Shown here in pieces: positions 57,708 through 61,037 of a DNA stretch of 61,037 nt. The DNA comes from an uncultured Bacteroidales bacterium (GTDB taxonomy: Bacteria > Bacteroidota > Bacteroidia > Bacteroidales > UBA932), in assembly GCA_947588835.1 (NCBI GenBank), contig CANPZS010000008.1, positions 1-61,037 on the forward strand, in the 5' to 3' direction. Made by a program: the position numbers and the translations under genes. The first letter of the stretch is position 1, and each line of letters opens with the position of its first letter. The notes beneath the pieces are model-generated. The model was not told the origin of the DNA. It made no database searches and saw only the letters and a list, made by a program, of their open reading frames with translations.

Positions 57708-57766
57708 GGGAGTCCGGCCGTCGGACACCGAAAGAGGAAAAACTTTCCGAATTTGAAAAAACATGC

Positions 57767-57774
57767 TATATTTG
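57767..57774 (+). promoter_or_regulatory. -7 element for tRNA-Cys
   Basis: TATATTTG, an exact TAnnTTTG match, 12 nt upstream of the tRNA 5' end. A TTTG at 57752-57755 is only 11 nt away, so the -33 is not standard. Confidence 0.55.
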
Positions 57775-57785
57775 CATATGTCAAC

Positions 57786-57859
57786 GGTGCTATGGCCGAG
57801 CGGTTAGGCACAGGTCTGCAAAACCTGGTACAGCGGTTCGATTCCGCTTGGCACCTCCA
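57786..57859 (+). tRNA. tRNA-Cys (GCA)
   Basis: Cloverleaf read by eye: acceptor GGTGCTA pairs with TGGCACC at the 3' end with one G-U pair. The anticodon loop contains TGCA with GCA as the anticodon, and the T arm has TTCGATT. U73 is the discriminator base, which is a determinant of tRNA-Cys, and CCA is encoded (57857-57859). Confidence 0.93.
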
Positions 57860-57860
57860 A

Positions 57861-57891
57861 AAATGCCACTGGAGCCACTTCGGTGGCATTT
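57861..57891 (+). terminator. Hairpin terminator after tRNA-Cys
   Basis: AAATGCCAC (57861-57869) and GTGGCATTT (57883-57891) form a perfect 9-bp stem with a 13-nt loop, 2 nt after the tRNA, followed by a T-rich GCTTTTC. It probably marks the end of the core segment before the foreign region. Confidence 0.75.
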
Positions 57892-58149
57892 GCTTTTCAA
57901 TTTGGGGCTGTTTTGGAGCTAAGAAAAGTCATGCCCGTACCCAATTGACAAAGTTCTGAGTGTCCCAGAGGTCATCTTAATCCTTGAAATTGCCGTGGTG
58001 TTTGCCTGCAGCGACAAGAGCAGAATCCTCCACAAACAGGTCTGTCCAAGCAAGTCCGAAATTTTTGTCTCAGAATTAGTCTGTCTAAAATCATTTACGT
58101 AATTTTACAAAAATTTCGGTGTGGGATTTATTCTGATAAAGACATAAAT
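57892..58149. other. Non-coding low-G+C stretch after tRNA-Cys
   Basis: About 260 bases with no protein-like frame on either strand. The sequence is visibly richer in A and T than the core genes. No repeat of the tRNA 3' end and no inverted repeats of an insertion sequence were recognised in it. Confidence 0.5.
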
Positions 58150-58287
58150 ATGACTATATCTCAGATAGTTGAAGAGAAGTTCAACCGAATAAAGGTTAAA
58201 TCTTTGCTTTTTGCCTCAGATTTCCCGCAATATGATTAGGAATATATTGGAGACCTGCTCTCTCGCTATGTGAATGAGGAAAAATAA
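58150..58287 (+). pseudogene. Broken small gene, possible AbiEi/DUF6088-like winged-helix antitoxin remnant
   Basis: From the ATG at 58150 the frame reads 29 codons to an in-frame TAG (58237), then a further 15 sensible codons to TAA (58285). The read-through sequence has the pattern F-A-S-D-F-P-Q-Y-D ... G-D-L-L-S-R-Y-V-N-E-E-K. This resembles the first winged helix of DUF6088/AbiEi-type proteins, which are antitoxin-like, but the similarity is weak and from memory. It ends 21 nt before the TOTE gene. Confidence 0.4.
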
Positions 58288-58308
58288 TGACAAACTGGTT
58301 TAGAAAGA

Positions 58309-60984
58309 ATGTCTTCACAACAATATCAGGAATTCATTGCGGAGCGCGCACGACTGCTTGAACGGATCAAGGAGTTAGAAACCGAGAATGCCGGGCTTCG
58401 GAAAAGGCTTGGCGAACCTATTGCGCCTGTGCCTAAAAACTCCAAAGCCGTGCGGAATCTGTCACTCATAGAAAAGGTCAATTTGTTCCGTAGTTTGTTC
58501 AAGGGACGTGACGATGTGTTTGCCAGAAGATGGTATGCCAAGACAAGTGGCAAAGCCGGCTATCATCCAGTATGTCAAAATGAATGGACTAAGCTATGTG
58601 ATAAACACAAGTATAAGTGTGCCGATTGTCCTAACCGTCATTTTTCGCCATTGACATACTACGACTACTATAGACATCTGGAAGGAAAAGATGTTGATGG
58701 GAGAGATGTTATCGGTCTTTATGTACTCAACGAAGACAACACATGTCATCTTCTTTGTACCGATTTCGACGATAAGAATTGTGAGCATGGCTATCAAGAT
58801 GACGTACTGGCTTTTGTCGATGTGTGCAAGAGTTGGAATGTGCCATACTCCATAGAACGTTCCCGTTCCGGTAATGGTGCCCATGTCTGGATATTCTTTG
58901 AAAGTCCGGTGCTTGCCGTCGAAGCTCGCAGGCTGGGTAATGCTATCCTGACTGAAGCCATGAACAGAGACGGAAAGATAGGGTTCAAGTCATATGATCG
59001 TTTCTTCCCAAATCAAGATACATTGCCCGAAGGTGGACTGGGGAACTTGATAGCGCTTCCGCTGCAAGGTAAAGCCCGAAAGAATGGCAACAGTGTATTC
59101 ATAAACGAGTGCTTTGAGCCATATCCAAATCAGTGGGAGTATCTACTGAATGTGAAAAAACTTTCCGTGCAGGCACTCGAAGAACTTTTAAGGCAGAATG
59201 CGAACACTATGCCACTCGGCAATTTGTCAGGGACAAGTGAAAGCAAACCTTGGGAAATGCCTGTCGCAAAAAAGATTGAATGCTCCGACTTCGCATCGGG
59301 GATTGTCATCATAAGGGCGAACATGCTCTACGTTCCTTTGAATCTGCTATCATCAAAAGCGCTCAACCATTTAAGACGTATGGCGTCATTCCGCAATCCG
59401 GAGTTCTACAGCAAACAGGCATTGCGCCTGTCAACATATTCCACGCCGCGAATCATCTCATGCGCAGAACTGACGGAAGAATATCTGGCGTTGCCTCGTG
59501 GATGTGAAGATGCTGTTGTCGCACTATTCAAGGAGAAAAGCGTGGCATTCCACATTGAGGACAAAACGAATCACGGCAGGTGCATATCCGTACACTTTAA
59601 TGGAAAATTACGTAATGACCAACAAGAGGCTGTTGATGCTTTGGCTTCCAACAATACAGGTGTCCTTTCAGCGACAACAGCCTTTGGTAAAACAGTTACA
59701 GCCATCGGTTTAATTGCCAGGCATGGTGTAAATACGTTGATTCTAGTCCATACCAAAGCTTTGCTCGACCAATGGGTACAGAGATTGGAACAGTTCTTGA
59801 TTATTGATGATATTCCTGAAGTTAAAGAAGGCAAGCGTAGAAGGAAGAAGTTTCTGTCGCCGATCGGCACACTTTCTTCAATCGGTAATAAACTACATGG
59901 TATCATAGATATAGCACTGATACAGTCGTGCATTTCAAATAATGAGGTAAAGCCTTTTACCAAAGATTACGGTATGGTCATTGCCGATGAATGCCATCAT
60001 GTCTCCGCAGTAAACTTCGAACAAATCCTGAGAACTGTCAATGCCCGATATGTCTATGGACTGACAGCGACACCCATTCGTAAGGATGGCCATCAGCCAA
60101 TCATTTTTATGCAATGCGGCCCAATTAGATACAATGCGGACGCCAAGTCGCAAATGCTGGGTCAGACTTTCCATCGCCTTTTGGTTCCACGCTTTACTTC
60201 TTTTATACCAATCAATGGCGAAAACTTTTCGTATGCCAAGGTGACACGGCAAATAGCAGAAGACGAATATCGCAACCTTCTCATAATCAAAGATGTAATT
60301 AGTGTCTTGAAAGAAGGTCGTTCACCGATTATACTTACTAGTCGGACATCACATGTCGCCTTGCTTGCGGAACTTTTACATCCACATTGCCCAAATGTCG
60401 TGGCCCTTGTTGGTTCCAACAGTGCTAAAGAGAAGCGTCAGAAGATGGAGCAACTGCAGTCAATACCGCCGTCGGAGCCTTTGGCAATCGTGGCTACGGG
60501 TAAATACATTGGTGAAGGCTTTGACTATGCGCGTCTTGACACGCTATTTCTTGTTTCACCAGTGGCATGGAAGGGTATTGTCGCTCAATATGCCGGCCGA
60601 CTCCATCGTGAGCATGAGGGCAAACAAGACGTTCAGATTTTCGATTATATTGATATTCGTGTGCCAGTCTGCGAGTCTATGTACCGCAAGCGTCTAAAAG
60701 GATATGCCTCCATCGGCTACAAAATAAGGAATAATGAAGTTTTCGATAGCCTGTTTCCGATGACGGATGTTATATATAATGGTCTGAATTTTGAGCAGCC
60801 TTTTATTTCAGATTTGGCGCAATGCAAGCAATCTATAGTCATTTCCTGTCCGAAAGTTAGACTTGGACGTTATTCACAAGTGTTAGAAAGACTTCTCGAT
60901 ATGGCAGCGAATGGAAAAGAGATTGTTTTATACACAAGGGACAAGAATGATGAAACCTTAAAAGTTAAATTTGAAAAAATATAA
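58309..60984 (+). CDS. TOTE-type conflict system protein: AEP primase + superfamily 2 helicase, C-terminal nuclease cut short
   Basis: This 891-residue protein is mosaic. An N-terminal coiled coil (residues about 9-36) is followed by an archaeo-eukaryotic primase domain with C-x(6)-C-x(2)-C (97-107), catalytic D152-F-D154-D and S187-G-N-G-A-H192. The helicase has Walker A A-T-T-A-F-G-K-T (455-462), D-E-C-H (560-563), T-A-T-P and Q-Y-A-G-R (760-764). This order matches TOTE conflict proteins. The last segment (841-891) resembles the first half of a phospholipase-D nuclease but ends before any H-x-K motif. G+C content is well below that of the flanking genes (38% in the 60 bases from 59761), which suggests transfer. 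Confidence 0.85.
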   Translation: MSSQQYQEFIAERARLLERIKELETENAGLRKRLGEPIAPVPKNSKAVRNLSLIEKVNLFRSLFKGRDDVFARRWYAKTSGKAGYHPVCQNEWTKLCDKHKYKCADCPNRHFSPLTYYDYYRHLEGKDVDGRDVIGLYVLNEDNTCHLLCTDFDDKNCEHGYQDDVLAFVDVCKSWNVPYSIERSRSGNGAHVWIFFESPVLAVEARRLGNAILTEAMNRDGKIGFKSYDRFFPNQDTLPEGGLGNLIALPLQGKARKNGNSVFINECFEPYPNQWEYLLNVKKLSVQALEELLRQNANTMPLGNLSGTSESKPWEMPVAKKIECSDFASGIVIIRANMLYVPLNLLSSKALNHLRRMASFRNPEFYSKQALRLSTYSTPRIISCAELTEEYLALPRGCEDAVVALFKEKSVAFHIEDKTNHGRCISVHFNGKLRNDQQEAVDALASNNTGVLSATTAFGKTVTAIGLIARHGVNTLILVHTKALLDQWVQRLEQFLIIDDIPEVKEGKRRRKKFLSPIGTLSSIGNKLHGIIDIALIQSCISNNEVKPFTKDYGMVIADECHHVSAVNFEQILRTVNARYVYGLTATPIRKDGHQPIIFMQCGPIRYNADAKSQMLGQTFHRLLVPRFTSFIPINGENFSYAKVTRQIAEDEYRNLLIIKDVISVLKEGRSPIILTSRTSHVALLAELLHPHCPNVVALVGSNSAKEKRQKMEQLQSIPPSEPLAIVATGKYIGEGFDYARLDTLFLVSPVAWKGIVAQYAGRLHREHEGKQDVQIFDYIDIRVPVCESMYRKRLKGYASIGYKIRNNEVFDSLFPMTDVIYNGLNFEQPFISDLAQCKQSIVISCPKVRLGRYSQVLERLLDMAANGKEIVLYTRDKNDETLKVKFEKI

Positions 60985-61037
60985 TATTCTGTATATCTAT
61001 ATTTTACAACGTAACAAAATGCAAATCGTAACAAATT
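60985..61037. other. A/T-rich window end after the TOTE gene
   Basis: Fifty-three bases with no gene. No continuation of the nuclease domain is recognisable in the other two forward frames over this short distance. Confidence 0.4.

Noticed and set aside
57860..61037. Direct repeat of the tRNA-Cys 3' end (attachment site)
   Set aside because: None was recognised between the tRNA and the window end, so an integrated element with both ends cannot be shown.
1..61037. CRISPR array
   Set aside because: No regularly spaced short repeats were seen; the only tandem repeats are the 20-bp pair at 44987 and the LysM pair at 33079.

Overview
This window is a chromosomal segment of a G+C-rich member of the Bacteroidales (phylum Bacteroidota). 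The evidence is: many start sites preceded by the Bacteroidota sigma-ABfr promoter (a -7 element TAnnTTTG, several with TTG or TTTG 19 nt upstream); families largely confined to that phylum (DUF3276, DUF4301, DUF5606, DUF5683, DUF5686, the ArgF' carbamoyltransferase); and the order parA-parB-DUF5683-LysM transglycosylase. Rikenellaceae or an uncultured gut/rumen Bacteroidales lineage is plausible; the genus cannot be decided from this sequence. Almost everything is core genome. Twelve gene pairs overlap by the 4 bases ATGA, pointing to pervasive translational coupling.

Layout. 0.4-5.7 kb (+): recF, a DUF721/DciA-like gene, pdxB, DUF4301, a serine-hydrolase lipoprotein; then an MFS transporter. 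7-10.8 kb (-): flavin reductase, DUF5686 outer-membrane protein, SIMPL protein. 10.9-12.2 kb (+): CDF metal exporter and a META lipoprotein. 12.2-24.5 kb (-): one uninterrupted arginine/carbamoyl-phosphate operon (GNAT, argG, argC, argD, argF', argB, an M20 deacylase, argH, carA, carB) from a clear promoter at 24.7 kb. It encodes every step from glutamate to arginine plus carbamoyl-phosphate synthesis, through acylated (probably N-succinyl) intermediates. 24.8-30 kb (+): DUF3276/PUR nucleic-acid-binding protein, amidohydrolase plus purine nucleoside phosphorylase, DUF5606, rimO, a lipoprotein. 30-31 kb (-): adk and hpt, which with the phosphorylase complete a purine-salvage theme. 31-37.4 kb: a helix-hairpin-helix outer-membrane-type protein, then parA-parB-DUF5683-LysM transglycosylase on the minus strand. 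37.5-43.9 kb (+): a FucI-like protein overlapping a compact priA, a GH110 alpha-galactosidase, rmuC. 44-47 kb: rubrerythrin, a Fur-family regulator, a convergent Zn/Cd P-type ATPase. 47-50.7 kb (-): etfB-etfA-acyl-CoA dehydrogenase. 50.8-54.6 kb: C1 peptidase-pssA, alpha/beta hydrolase, glycerate kinase. 54.7-57.7 kb (+): unknown lipoprotein, DEDDy exonuclease, RlmI-like methyltransferase, ending in tRNA-Cys.

The accessory part begins just after the tRNA-Cys terminator (57.9 kb). Base composition drops, a small gene is broken by an in-frame stop, and an 891-codon gene encodes a TOTE-type conflict protein (archaeo-eukaryotic primase plus superfamily 2 helicase). It stops inside what should be its C-terminal phospholipase-D nuclease domain. 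This is the best candidate for a less-described defence or mobile system here. Other points of note are a PriA that seems to lack its winged-helix domain, a GNAT enzyme with a Cys cluster as the probable first arginine enzyme, and a perfect dyad in front of the metal ATPase.
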